Positions 27,987-38,700 of a stretch of DNA of 64,000 nt are shown in pieces. The notes under the pieces were generated by a model, which searched no databases, was not told where the DNA came from, and was given only the letters and a program-made list of their open reading frames with translations. The DNA lies in contig NZ_SISB01000004.1 in the NCBI RefSeq assembly GCF_004310295.1, positions 62,001-126,000 of the forward strand, read 5' to 3'. Each line of letters begins with the position of its first letter. Position 1 is the first letter of the stretch. The translations under genes and the position numbers were made by a program. Origin of the DNA: Pseudomonas sp. BGI-2 (GTDB lineage Bacteria; Pseudomonadota; Gammaproteobacteria; Pseudomonadales; Pseudomonadaceae).

Positions 27987-29702
27987 TCAGCGGCGGATAC
28001 GGGCCTGGAGGAAAGACAGCACGTCAGCAACCGGCAGCGCTTGCGCTTCAGGTTCGGTACGGCTCTTGTATTCCAGATTGCCTTCGGCGAGGCCGCGGTC
28101 ACTGACCACGATCCGGTGAGGAATGCCGATCAGCTCCATGTCCGCAAACTTGATGCCCGGGCTGGTTTTCTTGTCGCGATCGTCCAGCAATACTTCGAAG
28201 CCGGCTGCAGTCAGTTCTGCATACAGCTTGTCGGTGGCTTCGCGAACCTGTTCGGTTTCATAGCGCAGCGGTACGAGAGCGATCTGGAATGGAGCCAGCG
28301 TGTCGCTCCAGATGATTCCCTTGTCGTCGTTGCCCTGTTCGATGGCCGCAGCCACCACGCGGGAAACGCCGATGCCATAGCAACCCATTTCCAGGGTAAC
28401 CGGCTTGCCGTTCTCGCCCAGCACTTCGCACTTCATCGCCTTGCTGTACTTGTTGCCCAGCTGGAAGATGTGTCCGACTTCGATGCCGCGCTTGATTTCC
28501 AGGGTGCCCTTGCCATCCGGGCTTGGGTCGCCGGCAACAACGTTGCGCAGGTCGGCAACGGTCGGAACCGGCAGATCGCGCTCCCAGTTCACGCCGAAGT
28601 AGTGCTTGTCGTCGATGTTCGCACCGATGCCGAAGTCGCTCATCAGCTCGACGGAACGGTCGATGATGATTGGCAGTGGCAGGTTCAGCGGGCCGAGGGA
28701 ACCGGCACCGGCGCCAATGGCATCGCGCAGTTCGCTGTCGGAAGCCATGACCAGCGGGCTGGCAACGCCAGGCTGGTTGGAGGCTTTGATTTCGTTCAGC
28801 TCGTGGTCGCCACGGATGATCAGGGCAATCAGCTTGCCTTGTTCTTCCGCGTGAACCACGAGGGTCTTGATGGTCTTTTCGATCGGCAGGTTGAAGCCTT
28901 CGACCAGTTGCGCAATGGTCTTGGCGTTCGGTGTGTCGACCAGACGCAATTCTTCAGCCGGTGCGGCGCGAGAGGTTTCACGCGGTACAGCTTCGGCTTT
29001 CTCGATGTTTGCGGCGTAGTCGGAACCGTTGCTGAAGACGATATCGTCTTCACCGGATTCGGCCAGTACGTGGAACTCGTGGGAGCCGGCACCGCCGATG
29101 GAGCCGTTGTCGGCTTCTACGGGGCGGAATTTCAGGCCCAGACGGGTGAACACGTTGCAATACGCCTGGTGCATGCGGTCGTAGGTGACCTGCAGCGAAG
29201 GCTGATCCGCGTGGAAGGAGTAGGCGTCCTTCATGATGAACTCGCGACCGCGCATCAAACCGAAGCGTGGGCGGATTTCGTCACGGAACTTGGTCTGGAT
29301 CTGGTACAGGTTGATCGGCAGCTGTTTGTAGCTGCTCAACTCGTTGCGCATCAGGTCGGTGATCACTTCTTCGTGAGTCGGGCCGGCGCAGAAGTCGCGA
29401 CCGTGACGATCCTTGAAGCGCAGCAATTCAGGGCCGTACTCTTCCCAGCGGCCGGATTCCTGCCACAGCTCAGCCGGTTGGGTGCTCGGCATCAACACTT
29501 CGAGAGAGCCCGCGGCGTTCATTTCTTCACGAACGACGGCTTCGACCTTGCGCATCACTCGCAAGCCCATCGGCAGCCAGGTGTAGAGGCCCGAGGCGAG
29601 TTTGCGGATCATGCCGGCGCGCAGCATCAGCTGATGGCTGATGACGACCGCGTCGGAAGGCGTTTCTTTCTGTGTGGCGAGCAAAAATTGACTGGTGCGC
29701 AT
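27987..29702 (-). CDS. proS: Prolyl-tRNA synthetase (bacterial type)
   Basis: A 571-residue class II synthetase. Seen: motif 1 region [20 protein letters not shown], motif 2 [21 protein letters not shown], an editing insertion (about residues 225-390) between motifs 2 and 3, motif 3 [13 protein letters not shown], and a C-terminal anticodon domain. ATG 29702 ([17 protein letters not shown]) is the family start; a 63-codon upstream extension is rejected. Confidence 0.97.
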   Translation of the reverse strand: MRTSQFLLATQKETPSDAVVISHQLMLRAGMIRKLASGLYTWLPMGLRVMRKVEAVVREEMNAAGSLEVLMPSTQPAELWQESGRWEEYGPELLRFKDRHGRDFCAGPTHEEVITDLMRNELSSYKQLPINLYQIQTKFRDEIRPRFGLMRGREFIMKDAYSFHADQPSLQVTYDRMHQAYCNVFTRLGLKFRPVEADNGSIGGAGSHEFHVLAESGEDDIVFSNGSDYAANIEKAEAVPRETSRAAPAEELRLVDTPNAKTIAQLVEGFNLPIEKTIKTLVVHAEEQGKLIALIIRGDHELNEIKASNQPGVASPLVMASDSELRDAIGAGAGSLGPLNLPLPIIIDRSVELMSDFGIGANIDDKHYFGVNWERDLPVPTVADLRNVVAGDPSPDGKGTLEIKRGIEVGHIFQLGNKYSKAMKCEVLGENGKPVTLEMGCYGIGVSRVVAAAIEQGNDDKGIIWSDTLAPFQIALVPLRYETEQVREATDKLYAELTAAGFEVLLDDRDKKTSPGIKFADMELIGIPHRIVVSDRGLAEGNLEYKSRTEPEAQALPVADVLSFLQARIRR

Positions 29703-29832
29703 GGTTGGCCGTTGTCGGTTGCTGATGACGAGAAATGACGGAGCATTGTACGGGCGAGATCCGCTGGCGTACAGGCGTGCGGTCGGCGGTGTGGCAGGAG
29801 GGCGGGAATCGCTGCGCCCTCTGCGAAATGTC

Positions 29833-31392
29833 CTACGATTCTTCCGCGACCTGGGTCGGCACCGGTTCGGGTGTCGGCGTCGGGCCTGCACGGCGGCTCT
29901 CCTGAAACCAGTGCAGGGCGATCAGCAGCAGGGTTGGTACACCCAACAGCGCCGTGATCAGGAAGAAGTTGTGGTAACCGAATTTCTCCACCATGACCCC
30001 TGAATAGCCGCCGATCAGGCGTGGCAGCAGGAGCATGATCGAGCTGAGCAGGGCGTACTGGGTGGCCGAGAACTTGAGGTTGGTCAGGCTCGACAGGTAC
30101 GCGACGAATGCCGACGTCGCGAGGCCCGAGCTGAAGTTGTCCAGGGAAATGGTCAGGATCAGCATGTTCAGGTTGGCGCCCATGTCGGCGAGCATCAGGA
30201 ACAGCAGGTTGGTGCCGGCCGACGCAATGCCGCCGATCAGTAGAATCGGCAGGATGCCGAAACGCACGATCAGCAGGCCGCCCATGCCGGCACCGACCAG
30301 GGTCATGATCAGGCCGAAGATTTTGCTGACGCTGGCGATCTGATCCTTGGTGAAGCCCTGGTCGATGTAGAACACGTTGGCCATCACGCCCATAACCGTA
30401 TCGGACATGCGGTAGGTGGCAATCAGCCCGAGCAACAGGAACGCCTGCCAGCGGTAACGCAGAATGAAGTCGTTGATCGGTGTCAGCACCGGCGCCAGAC
30501 CACGGCGGCCGATGGCCGAAAGGCACATAAACGTGAGCGTGGTGTAGAGGATGGCCCGCAGGAAGGCGCGGTCTTCGAGCAGCAGGTCGAGCGGGCTCAC
30601 GCCTTCGAACAGCACGCTGGCGAAATCGGTGTTGTAGAGCTGGGTGAACATGGCCGGCACGGACACCAGCAGCACGATCAGCACGAACACCGACATCAGT
30701 TGATGCATAAAGCTGTAGCGCCCGGCCTGAAGTTGAGTGCGCAGGGGTACGGGCGGTTCGCGCATGAACAGTGTGGTCAGCAGCGCCGGGACCATCAGGG
30801 CGCCAAACAGTATGTAGGTGCCGGCCCAGGCCGAATGCTTGTAGTTGAAACCGGTGGAGCCGAAGCCTTCAGCGAAGAACAGCGCGCCGGCCGTCGCCAG
30901 CAGGGCGGCGATCCGATAGCCGGACATATAGCTGGCAGCGAGCGCGGCCTGGCGAGTGTCGTCGGCGATTTCGAGGCGATAGGCGTCAACTGCGATGTCT
31001 TGCGTCGCCGAGGCGAAGGCGACGACCACCGCGATAGCGATCAGCCAAGACAAATGCTTTTGCGGATCGCAGAAGCCCATCCCGATCAGGCCGAGGATCA
31101 CTAGCACCTGGGACAGCACCAGCCAGGAGCGTCGTCGACCGAGCTTGCCGAGAAATGGCAGGCGCCATTGGTCGAGCAGCGGGGACCAGACCCATTTAAA
31201 GGCATAGGCCAAACCGATCAGGCTTGCATAGCCGATGGTTTCGCGGGCCACACCGGCCTCACGCAGCCAGACGGAAAGCGTCGAAAACACCAGCATGTAG
31301 GGCAGGCCGGCGGCGAAACCAAGCAACAACAACACAAGCGTCGAGGGGCTGGCATAGGCGGCGAGCGCGGCGCGCCAGGTTTTACGGGGCAT
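29833..31392 (-). CDS. AmpG-family muropeptide MFS permease
   Basis: A 519-residue major facilitator transporter with about 14 predicted helices. The first segment ([30 protein letters not shown]) and the [14 protein letters not shown] block are typical of AmpG, which imports anhydromuropeptides for recycling and signals beta-lactamase induction. Pseudomonas often has two paralogues (AmpG, AmpP); I cannot say which this is. The cytoplasmic tail is Pro/Glu-rich. It is followed on the same strand by proS. Confidence 0.85.
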   Translation of the reverse strand: MPRKTWRAALAAYASPSTLVLLLLGFAAGLPYMLVFSTLSVWLREAGVARETIGYASLIGLAYAFKWVWSPLLDQWRLPFLGKLGRRRSWLVLSQVLVILGLIGMGFCDPQKHLSWLIAIAVVVAFASATQDIAVDAYRLEIADDTRQAALAASYMSGYRIAALLATAGALFFAEGFGSTGFNYKHSAWAGTYILFGALMVPALLTTLFMREPPVPLRTQLQAGRYSFMHQLMSVFVLIVLLVSVPAMFTQLYNTDFASVLFEGVSPLDLLLEDRAFLRAILYTTLTFMCLSAIGRRGLAPVLTPINDFILRYRWQAFLLLGLIATYRMSDTVMGVMANVFYIDQGFTKDQIASVSKIFGLIMTLVGAGMGGLLIVRFGILPILLIGGIASAGTNLLFLMLADMGANLNMLILTISLDNFSSGLATSAFVAYLSSLTNLKFSATQYALLSSIMLLLPRLIGGYSGVMVEKFGYHNFFLITALLGVPTLLLIALHWFQESRRAGPTPTPEPVPTQVAEES

Positions 31393-31436
31393 GGGCTGGA
31401 GTCTGCCTCAAGAATTACGGAAACAAAGCGCGCACT

Positions 31437-31817
31437 CTAACCGCTGTGCTCTACCGGGCGCCAGCCATGGCGCTGAATATCAACACGATTGTTCAGGATA
31501 CTGACGCCTTCAGAGCGCAATCGCGCGCGCTGCTCATCACCTGAAGGACTACCCACAGGCAGACTGATCCGACCGCCGGCGCCGAGTACGCGGTGCCATG
31601 GCAATTTAGTGTCGCCGGGCAGTTGGCTCAATGTGCGGCCCACCCAGCGCGCGGCGCGGCCGAGTCCGGCCAGCTCGGCGAGTTGACCATAACTCACCAC
31701 TTTGCCCTCGGGCACCTGCGCGAGGGTCAGGTAGAGCGCCGTGCGTCGGATTTGCGCCGCACTTTCGGTTTCAGCGGGTGAGTCGGTCACGTCCGTGGTT
31801 CCTGAGGAAGTTCGCAT
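31437..31817 (-). CDS. Alkyltransferase-like protein (MGMT fold, Trp in place of Cys)
   Basis: A 126-residue MGMT C-terminal domain protein. The helix-turn-helix KVVSYGQLAELAGLGRAARWVG and the arginine-finger region are kept. The methyl-acceptor motif P-C-H-R-V is PWHRVLG, Trp replacing the reactive Cys, which marks ATL proteins. ATLs bind O6-alkylguanine and hand it to nucleotide excision repair without dealkylating it. It lies upstream of the AmpG-like gene, 44 bases apart. Confidence 0.9.
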   Translation of the reverse strand: MRTSSGTTDVTDSPAETESAAQIRRTALYLTLAQVPEGKVVSYGQLAELAGLGRAARWVGRTLSQLPGDTKLPWHRVLGAGGRISLPVGSPSGDEQRARLRSEGVSILNNRVDIQRHGWRPVEHSG

Positions 31818-31953
31818 TACCGTCGGTAGAGTAAGTCCTGGATTAGCAATTGAGAAATGAACTCAATAGAAATAGTCGGGTCAGTCCTTGCTAGGGTCTT
31901 ATTCTCAGGGATAATGCCGACTTTTTTTCGCAAACTTGAGCCTGTATTTGCTT

Positions 31954-32961
31954 ATGGTGTCCAGATCCCTGCTGTGCCTCGCTGTCCTCAGCGCCTCCAC
32001 GCCGTTGCTCGCTGATACCGTCTGGTTGAAGAACGGTGACAAATTGAGCGGCAAGATCACGCTGTTCGATGGCGGTAAATTGCTGATCCAGACCGAGTAC
32101 GCCGGTGCGGTCCCGATCGACTGGAAACAGGTCAAGACCCTGGAAAGTGATCAGGAGTTGCTGGTCAAGCAGGATGCCTACACCGGCGAGAAGGCCAAGT
32201 CGCTGCATGCGGCAGACGACGGCAAGGTGACGCTGGAAAACAGCGAGGCGCCGAAGACGGTCGAGCTGGCCAGTATCCAGCAGATTCTCAAACCCAAGCC
32301 GGTGGTCGAAGACCTGGTGTGGAAAGGGAATATCGACGCGGCGCTGGATTACCAGCGGGCGGAAAAAGATACCGATGACTACGACATCGACTTCAAGACT
32401 ACTGCGCGCCATGGCAAATGGCGGCATATCGCGGAAGGTGAGTACAACCGCGAATTCCAGGATGACGTGGTCACCACTGACAACTGGCGGGGTGAATACT
32501 CGCTCGACCGCTTCCTGACCGAGAAATGGTTCTGGCAGGGTCGTGCGGTCTATAAACGCGACAAGGTTGAAGACCTCTCCCGTCAGCGCACGGTCGGTAC
32601 CGGTCCGGGTTACCAGTTCTGGGATAACGAGCTTGGCGCATTCTCCCTGGGCTCGCTGGTCAACCGCACGGACTATGAGTTCTCCGACGGCAGCAAGGAA
32701 AACTTCTATTCCCTGGCGATGAAGTGGGATTACAACCGCTACCTGATCGGCAAGAAGGTGGAGTTCTTCACGAACGGCGAAGTGGGCAAGCCGCTGTCGG
32801 GTGTGGCGGATTACGCGCTCGATGCCGAAATGGGCTTGCGCTACAAGGTGACCGAGTGGGCTTCGCTTAACCTGAAGGCCGAGCGAGACATCATCAGCGG
32901 CACCGACGATGCCGATCTGGACAAGACCCGCTACACCGCAGGATTCGGTGTAGCCTGGTAA
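31954..32961 (+). CDS. DUF481 outer-membrane beta-barrel protein
   Basis: A 335-residue exported protein with a signal peptide (LLCLAVLSASTPLLA). An N-terminal small beta domain (TVWLKNGDKLSGKITLFDGG) is followed by a DUF481 barrel with alternating aromatic strands (WRGEYSLDRFLTEKWFWQGR) and a C-terminal aromatic residue (GFGVAW), the usual signal for BAM insertion. Function of this family is unknown. Starts at ATG 31954 or GTG 31957; no strong ribosome site. Confidence 0.83.
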   Translation: MVSRSLLCLAVLSASTPLLADTVWLKNGDKLSGKITLFDGGKLLIQTEYAGAVPIDWKQVKTLESDQELLVKQDAYTGEKAKSLHAADDGKVTLENSEAPKTVELASIQQILKPKPVVEDLVWKGNIDAALDYQRAEKDTDDYDIDFKTTARHGKWRHIAEGEYNREFQDDVVTTDNWRGEYSLDRFLTEKWFWQGRAVYKRDKVEDLSRQRTVGTGPGYQFWDNELGAFSLGSLVNRTDYEFSDGSKENFYSLAMKWDYNRYLIGKKVEFFTNGEVGKPLSGVADYALDAEMGLRYKVTEWASLNLKAERDIISGTDDADLDKTRYTAGFGVAW

Positions 32962-32965
32962 GACG

Positions 32966-33000
32966 CAAAAAATCGCAGCCACTGGCTGCGATTTTTTTTC
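32966..33000 (+). terminator. Intrinsic terminator after DUF481 gene
   Basis: AAAATCGCAGCC-ACT-GGCTGCGATTTT followed by more T, a few bases after the stop. Confidence 0.95.
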
Positions 33001-33019
33001 CTGCAAATCACACAGGCAC

Positions 33020-33052
33020 AAAAAAGCCCCGCTTTTGAGGGCGGGGCTTTTT
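33020..33052 (-). terminator. Intrinsic terminator after cold shock gene
   Basis: AAAAAGCCCCGC and GCGGGGCTTTTT with a short loop, 17 bases beyond the minus-strand cold shock stop; near-symmetric, so may work both ways. Confidence 0.92.
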
Positions 33053-33069
33053 ACTAAAGCAAGTACAAG

Positions 33070-33279
33070 TTAGATAACTTGAACTTCTTCAGCTTGCATG
33101 CCTTTCTGACCGCGGGTAGCGATGAAAGAAACCTGTTGGCCTTCTTTCAGGCTTTTGAAGCCGTCGGATTGGATAGCTTTGAAGTGAACGAACAGGTCGT
33201 CACCGGATTGTGGAGTGATGAAGCCGAAGCCTTTTTCATCGTTGAACCACTTAACGGTACCAGTTTGGCGATTAGACAT
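33070..33279 (-). CDS. Cold shock domain protein (CspA family)
   Basis: A 69-residue single cold shock domain that binds single-stranded RNA/DNA. RNP1 KGFGFI and RNP2 LFVHF are present, with [21 protein letters not shown] lies seven bases before ATG 33279. A leader of more than 150 bases upstream is typical of cold-regulated csp mRNAs. It could be CapB/CspD; the paralogue cannot be fixed. Confidence 0.95.
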   Translation of the reverse strand: MSNRQTGTVKWFNDEKGFGFITPQSGDDLFVHFKAIQSDGFKSLKEGQQVSFIATRGQKGMQAEEVQVI

Positions 33280-33633
33280 GGTGTAACTCCTTGAACAAAG
33301 ATAACTGCGACGCAGGAAGAACCCTGGCCGAGACTGAGTGCAAAGAGCAGGAAAAATTCTTGTAGATGGTTGGATCGAAATTCAACATATCGTGTAGAGA
33401 TTCTCAGTGACACAAGCAGCACAGTGGCGCCACCTTAACCCTTTTTCCGGAACGTGCCAATCCTTCCGGCGAAGGTTTCTCTGTTTTCATGACTGACGGT
33501 GCATCGGATTACGACGAAGGCCCAGTTATCACGGGGGATCGGCGAGAATTGTGCCCCGGACTTTGAACCCGGAGCGCGCGCCCGGTAAGATGCCGGACAG
33601 AATTTTTCCACCTCGCTATTCAGGACACCCGCC
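33280..33633. promoter_or_regulatory. Divergent csp-dcd intergenic region
   Basis: 354 bases without a gene. The part next to csp is probably its long 5' untranslated leader; the part near 33590-33633 precedes dcd. No further element was recognised. Confidence 0.5.
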
Positions 33634-34200
33634 ATGAGCATCAAATCGGACAAGTGGATTCGCCGCATGGCGCAAGAGCACGGCATGATCGAGCCCTTCG
33701 TAGAGCGCCAGGTGCGCGGTGAAGGCGCCGAGCGCGTGATTTCCTACGGTGTTTCGAGCTATGGCTACGACGTACGCTGTGCCGACGAATTCAAAGTGTT
33801 CACCAACATCAATTCGGCGACCGTCGATCCGAAAAACTTCGATGAGAAGAGCTTTGTCGACGTCAAAAGCGACGTCTGTATCATCCCGCCAAACTCCTTC
33901 GCCCTGGCGCGCACCGTGGAGTTTTTCCGCATTCCGCGCAACGTGCTGACGATCTGCCTGGGTAAAAGCACCTACGCGCGTTGCGGCATTATCGTCAACG
34001 TGACGCCGCTTGAGCCCGAGTGGGAAGGCCACGTGACGTTGGAATTCTCCAACACCACCACCTTGCCGGCGAAGATCTACGCCAACGAAGGCGTGGCGCA
34101 GATGCTGTTCTTCGAATCCGACGAAGAGTGCGAAGTCTCCTACAAGGACCGTGGCGGCAAGTACCAGGGCCAGCTAGGCGTCACCCTTCCGCGCACCTGA
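33634..34200 (+). CDS. dcd: dCTP deaminase
   Basis: A 188-residue trimeric enzyme of the dUTPase-like fold that deaminates dCTP to dUTP for dTMP synthesis. Seen: [39 protein letters not shown] across the active site, and [12 protein letters not shown]. Length matches the E. coli enzyme. Confidence 0.97.
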   Translation: MSIKSDKWIRRMAQEHGMIEPFVERQVRGEGAERVISYGVSSYGYDVRCADEFKVFTNINSATVDPKNFDEKSFVDVKSDVCIIPPNSFALARTVEFFRIPRNVLTICLGKSTYARCGIIVNVTPLEPEWEGHVTLEFSNTTTLPAKIYANEGVAQMLFFESDEECEVSYKDRGGKYQGQLGVTLPRT

Positions 34201-34306
34201 TCGATTCATCTGGCAGGTGGCGGGAATTCTTGAGCGGGTAGACACTCTATTGGGTGTACTGCCCGGTTCGCGCACAGCGGACCGGGCCATCGCTCAGGAG
34301 TGCTTT

Positions 34307-34516
34307 ATGAAGATCGATCCGCGAATAAGTGCCGAACTGGCAAGGCTTGAGCCCAATCAGGTTGGCGTTTTGGCCTGGTCCTTGTTGGCACATCCAGCCG
34401 TCAGCATGGCAGGGGGCATCCCCGGCCAGCCTGATCCCGATACCCCCAACGAACAACCTACAGAGCCCGGTGAGCCTACCCTGCCGGATGAGCCGCCTCC
34501 CGCGCCTGTAGCCTGA
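34307..34516 (+). CDS. Small protein with Pro/Glu-rich tail, unknown
   Basis: A 69-residue protein. AGGAG lies six bases before ATG 34307. The first half (MKIDPRISAELARLEPNQV, then GVLAWSLLAHPAV) could be an amphipathic helix; the second half is a disordered P-x-P/E stretch (PDTPNEQPTEPGEPTLPDEP). It is 106 bases after dcd. I do not recognise a family. Confidence 0.6.
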   Translation: MKIDPRISAELARLEPNQVGVLAWSLLAHPAVSMAGGIPGQPDPDTPNEQPTEPGEPTLPDEPPPAPVA

Positions 34517-34543
34517 TTGCCAATCCGAAATTGAATGGCTTCT

Positions 34544-34634
34544 TGTAGGAGCGAAGCTTGCTCGCGAAGGCGGTGTGTCAGATAAGAATGTGTTGACTGA
34601 CACACCGCCTTCGCGAGCAAGCTTCGCTCCTACA
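34544..34634. repeat. REP inverted pair, perfect 37-bp arms
   Basis: 34544-34580 (TGTAGGAGCGAAGCTTGCTC and on to GTGTGTCA) is exactly complementary to 34598-34634 around 17 bases. The longest perfect arms in the window; it also ends the converging small gene and pdeM. Confidence 0.95.
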
Positions 34635-34650
34635 GGGTAAGGGGCAGAAT

Positions 34651-35307
34651 TCAGCTGACTGGCCATATTTCGTTGTCACCGATGACAAAAATCCTGCAGC
34701 TGGCGTCCCGATCGACCTGATAACCGCCGGTAAACGCGCCAAACGCCGGTAGCAGGCTGATGTCCTCTCCCAGTCTGAAACACGCCAGTCGCAGACTCTG
34801 CCGACCCCTGCCATTCAGCCGATAGACCGGATGCACGTGCCCGGCGAGCACATGCCGCTGCGGATGCGCAGCGGGCTCATGTTGCAAGGCGAACGGTCCG
34901 AGCAACAACGGCTCAGGCACTACGCGAATGTTTAACGAGGCTGGCGGGTCCCCGGCGCGTTTGTCGTGGTTGCCACGAATCAGCGTCATCGGCAGATCAG
35001 GGTGGCGCGCTCGCCACTCAGCCAGTGCGCTTAACGTGCCGGTAGCATGGGAGCCCGGCCCGTGCAGGAAATCCCCGAGGAAAATCAGCTGGCGACAGGG
35101 CAGGGCGGCCAATAACCCCTCCAGCACGGCGATATTGCTGGCGGTGGTGCCATGGGGCACCGGCTGACCAAGGCTTCGATACGCTGCCGCTTTGCCAAAA
35201 TGCACATCGGCGATCAGCAGGGCTTGTTGCGCCGGCCAGTAAATGGCTTTTTCCGGCAGCAGCCACAGTTCTTCGCCGGCCAGTCGCACGGGATAGGACG
35301 TACTCAT
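34651..35307 (-). CDS. pdeM: Ligase-associated DNA damage response endonuclease PdeM
   Basis: A 218-residue calcineurin-like metallophosphoesterase. Metal motifs are complete: DVHFGK, GDFLHG, GNHDKR and GHVHPVY. Members travel with an ATP-dependent ligase, an Lhr-like helicase and an MBL exonuclease. It starts on a TGATG overlap with the helicase gene, so both come from one transcript. Confidence 0.92.
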   Translation of the reverse strand: MSTSYPVRLAGEELWLLPEKAIYWPAQQALLIADVHFGKAAAYRSLGQPVPHGTTASNIAVLEGLLAALPCRQLIFLGDFLHGPGSHATGTLSALAEWRARHPDLPMTLIRGNHDKRAGDPPASLNIRVVPEPLLLGPFALQHEPAAHPQRHVLAGHVHPVYRLNGRGRQSLRLACFRLGEDISLLPAFGAFTGGYQVDRDASCRIFVIGDNEIWPVS

Positions 35308-37793
35308 CAGGTTTTCCCGGTTTCGGCGGTTTTCTCAAGGTCGGTTACCATGCGTCGGATACGGTCCGCGAGTTTTTCCGAACTCATGCTTTCCCGCATG
35401 CGCTCCACCAACAGTGGAAACCCCAACGGTGTAGGGCGTTTGATGTGATGCAGGTCCAATTTCAGCTGATTGATGCGCGCCAACGTCTGTTCCAGACGAT
35501 GAATATCCAGTTCTTCCCGTAGGACTTCCTCCCCGGCCTGAGCCAGCAACAGGTTCCCGGCGTCGTACTGTTTGAACACTTCGAAGAACAGCCCGCTGGA
35601 AGCTTGAACCTGGCGTGTGCTTTTCGGTGCGCCGGGGTAGCCGGCAAACACCAGGCCGGCAATTCGTGCGATTTCCCGAAAGCGGCGCAGCGCGAGTTCC
35701 CCGGCATTCAAACTGGCGAGCACGTCTTTCAACAAATGCTCGGGGCTCAACAGTCCGGGGTTCAACACCTGCGACCAGTCCACGGAAGTGGCGCTGAGCA
35801 ATTCCAGCCCGTAATCGTTGACCGCGATGGAAAACGTCAGCGCCTGCTGCTGGCTTACCCGCCACGCCAGCAAACTCGCCAGTCCCAGATGCACTTGGCG
35901 CCCGGCAAAGGGGTAAAGGAACAGGTGCCAGCCCTCGCGGGATTTCAGCGCTTCGGCCAGCAACGTACTGGAGGTTGGCAGCCCGGACCAGCGTTTTTGC
36001 ACCTCCAGCAACGGACGCAGCGCCCGCATTTCCGGGCCGATGAACTCGCCTTGTTCCGCCGCACTGAAGCGCACGACCACCGCCTGTGCCAGTTCATTGG
36101 AAAGCGGCATCCGCCCGCCATTCCAGCGCGGCACCGCGGCTTTTTTCGCGGCGCTGCGTTTGACGTAAGCGGTCATGTTTTCCACCCGGACCAACTCCAG
36201 CAAGCGCCCCGCGAACAGAAAACCGTCGCCCGGTTTGAGTCGCGCAATAAACCCTTCCTCGACACTGCCCAGTTGCTTGCCGCCGCCACCCTTGCTCCAG
36301 AATTTCAGCTGAATGCTCGCATCGCTGACAATGGTGCCGATGCTCATGCGATGTCGCCGGGCCAGTCGCGCATCCGGTACGCACCAGACGTCATGCTCGT
36401 CTGGCTCGACTCGGCGATAATCCGGATAGGCTGTCAGGGAAAGCCCTCCGTTGCGTACGAAAGCCAAAGCCCAAGTCCAATCTTCCGCGCTGAGGTCTCG
36501 ATAAGCCCAGGCGCCACGGACTTCTTCATACAACTCATCGGGCACAAACCCACCGCCCAACGCCATGCTGACCAAGTGCTGAACCAGCACATCCAGCGGT
36601 TTTTGCGGCGACTCGCGGGGCTCGATACGACGCTGCGCCACGGCGTCTTGAGCCGCCGCCGCTTCGATTAGCTCCAGACTGTGGGTCGGCACCAGCGTCA
36701 CCCGTGACACACGCCCCGGCGCATGGCCGGAACGCCCGGCACGCTGCATCAGGCGCGCCACACCTTTGGCCGAACCGATTTGCAGCACCCGTTCCACCGG
36801 CAGGAAATCCACCCCAAGGTCCAGGCTTGAGGTGCAGACTACCGCTTTGAGCTGACCTTCCTTCAACGCTCGCTCGACCCAGTCGCGGGTGTCTCGTGAC
36901 AGTGAGCTGTGATGCAAGGCGATCAGTCCGGCCCAATCGGGGCGTGCCTCCAGCAAGGCCTGATACCAGATCTCGGATTGCGCACGGGTATTGGTGAACA
37001 CCAGGCTGCTGGGGCTGGAGTCTATTTCGGCGACGACTTGCGGCAACATCTTCAACCCGATGTGCCCGGCCCATGGAAATCGCTCGATGGCCGGCGGCAG
37101 CAAGGTGTCGACCCGCAGTTCCTTGGACGTCTGGCCTTGAACGCTGATGCCGCCTCCCTGTGGGATCAATACCTGTTCGGCATGGGGTTGATTACCCAGC
37201 GTCGCGGAAACGCCCCACACGATCAGATCCGGAATCCACCGGCGCAAACGGGCGAGGGCCAGTTGCAGCTGCACGCCGCGCTTATTGCCGAGCAGTTCGT
37301 GCCATTCGTCGACCACCACCATGCGCAAGGTCGACAGGGCTGTTTGCGCATCGGCACGGGCGAGCATCAGGGTGAGACTTTCGGGCGTGGTGATCAGTGT
37401 TGTTGGCAGGCGCCGGCTCTGTCGCGCACGTTCGCTGCTGCTGGTGTCGCCGGTGCGCAGGCCTACGCTCCACGGGATCTGCAGGTCGTGCAGCGGCGCT
37501 TCCAGGGCGCGAGCGGTGTCGGCGGCCAAGGCGCGCATGGGTGTTATCCACAGCACCGTCAGCGGTTCGGCCAGCGGTTTTCGTTTGCGAGGGGGGTCAA
37601 CAGGAGCAATCGAGGTGGCGAAGCGATTGAGCGCGGCAAACCAGACCGCATAGGTTTTACCGGCACCCGTGCTGGCGTGCAGCAACCCGGACTCACCGCG
37701 TTTAACGGCCGTCCACACCTGCTTCTGAAAGGCGAATGGCTTCCAGTCGCGGGCGCTGAACCATTGTTTTGCGTAGTTGGGGGAGGTTCCCAT
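35307..37793 (-). CDS. Ligase-associated DEXH-box helicase (Lhr-type)
   Basis: An 828-residue superfamily 2 DNA helicase. Seen: Walker [23 protein letters not shown] box in [17 protein letters not shown], and motif [14 protein letters not shown] winged-helix and Lhr core region follows, making the protein shorter than full Lhr (about 1500). It acts with the ligase-associated nucleases in DNA repair. The ligase and exonuclease genes lie about 5 kb away instead of adjacent. Confidence 0.93.
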   Translation of the reverse strand: MGTSPNYAKQWFSARDWKPFAFQKQVWTAVKRGESGLLHASTGAGKTYAVWFAALNRFATSIAPVDPPRKRKPLAEPLTVLWITPMRALAADTARALEAPLHDLQIPWSVGLRTGDTSSSERARQSRRLPTTLITTPESLTLMLARADAQTALSTLRMVVVDEWHELLGNKRGVQLQLALARLRRWIPDLIVWGVSATLGNQPHAEQVLIPQGGGISVQGQTSKELRVDTLLPPAIERFPWAGHIGLKMLPQVVAEIDSSPSSLVFTNTRAQSEIWYQALLEARPDWAGLIALHHSSLSRDTRDWVERALKEGQLKAVVCTSSLDLGVDFLPVERVLQIGSAKGVARLMQRAGRSGHAPGRVSRVTLVPTHSLELIEAAAAQDAVAQRRIEPRESPQKPLDVLVQHLVSMALGGGFVPDELYEEVRGAWAYRDLSAEDWTWALAFVRNGGLSLTAYPDYRRVEPDEHDVWCVPDARLARRHRMSIGTIVSDASIQLKFWSKGGGGKQLGSVEEGFIARLKPGDGFLFAGRLLELVRVENMTAYVKRSAAKKAAVPRWNGGRMPLSNELAQAVVVRFSAAEQGEFIGPEMRALRPLLEVQKRWSGLPTSSTLLAEALKSREGWHLFLYPFAGRQVHLGLASLLAWRVSQQQALTFSIAVNDYGLELLSATSVDWSQVLNPGLLSPEHLLKDVLASLNAGELALRRFREIARIAGLVFAGYPGAPKSTRQVQASSGLFFEVFKQYDAGNLLLAQAGEEVLREELDIHRLEQTLARINQLKLDLHHIKRPTPLGFPLLVERMRESMSSEKLADRIRRMVTDLEKTAETGKT

Positions 37794-37885
37794 GCCGGCG
37801 GTGTGCGCTCTGAAAGTCTTCTTTCAGTGACCGCGGCACGAGTGAACAAGTTTAATCGCAGTACTCCCGATCGACACCGCAACCC

Positions 37886-37917
37886 TTGTAGGAGCAAGCT
37901 TCGCTCCAACAGGGTTT
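37886..37917. repeat. Single REP-like hairpin
   Basis: TTGTAGGAGCAAGC and GCTTCGCTCCAACAGG form a short imperfect hairpin, a lone REP element between the transporter ATPase and helicase genes. Confidence 0.7.
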
Positions 37918-37922
37918 GATGA

Positions 37923-38687
37923 TTACTTGAGGTTACCGCTCAGGAACTGCTTCAAGCGCTCGCTCTTCGGATTGCCCAGCACGTCTTCCGGCGCGCCTTC
38001 TTCCTCGACCAGGCCCTGATGCAGAAACAACACCTGGCTCGACACCTTGCGGGCGAAGCTCATTTCGTGAGTCACCATGATCATGGTCCGGCCTTCTTCA
38101 GCCAGGCCCTGGATCACTCGGAGCACTTCACCCACCAGCTCCGGGTCGAGTGCCGAGGTCGGTTCGTCGAACAGCATGACTTCCGGTTCCATGGCCAAGG
38201 CGCGCGCAATCGCCACGCGTTGCTGCTGACCACCGGAAAGAAACGCGGGGTATTGATCCGCCACGCGCGCCGCCAGCCCGACCTTGTCGAGATAACGCCG
38301 CGCGCGGTCTTCGGCTTCCTCTTTGCTGCAACCCAGCACCCGGCGCGGCGCCATGGTGATGTTTTCCAGCACCGTCATGTGGCTCCACAAGTTGAAATGC
38401 TGGAACACCATGGCCAGGCGCGTGCGGATTTTTTGCAGTTCATCGGGGTTGGCCACGTGCATGCCGTGGCGATCCTTGACCATGCGGATGTTCTGGCCAT
38501 CCAGGGTCATGGCGCCGTCGTTGGGTTGTTCAAGAAAGTTGATGCAGCGCAGAAAGGTACTTTTGCCCGAACCGCTGGCGCCGATCAGGCTGATGACATC
38601 GCCGGTGTTGGCCTTGAGTGAAACGCCTTTGAGCACATGATGATCGCCATAGCTTTTATGCAGGCCTTCAATGGTCAGTTTGTACAT
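37923..38687 (-). CDS. Polar amino-acid ABC transporter ATP-binding protein
   Basis: A 254-residue HisP-type ATPase. Walker A GASGSGKS, signature [15 protein letters not shown], and Walker [13 protein letters not shown] are intact. It powers import by the two downstream-facing permeases in this operon. ATG 38687 ([14 protein letters not shown]) is chosen. Last gene of the operon, after the AstE-like gene. Confidence 0.94.
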   Translation of the reverse strand: MYKLTIEGLHKSYGDHHVLKGVSLKANTGDVISLIGASGSGKSTFLRCINFLEQPNDGAMTLDGQNIRMVKDRHGMHVANPDELQKIRTRLAMVFQHFNLWSHMTVLENITMAPRRVLGCSKEEAEDRARRYLDKVGLAARVADQYPAFLSGGQQQRVAIARALAMEPEVMLFDEPTSALDPELVGEVLRVIQGLAEEGRTMIMVTHEMSFARKVSSQVLFLHQGLVEEEGAPEDVLGNPKSERLKQFLSGNLK

Positions 38688-38700
38688 GGGGCATGCATCC

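Noticed and set aside
27984..29738. 584-codon plus-strand open frame opposite proS
   Set aside because: Shadow of proS; composition typical of antisense frames.
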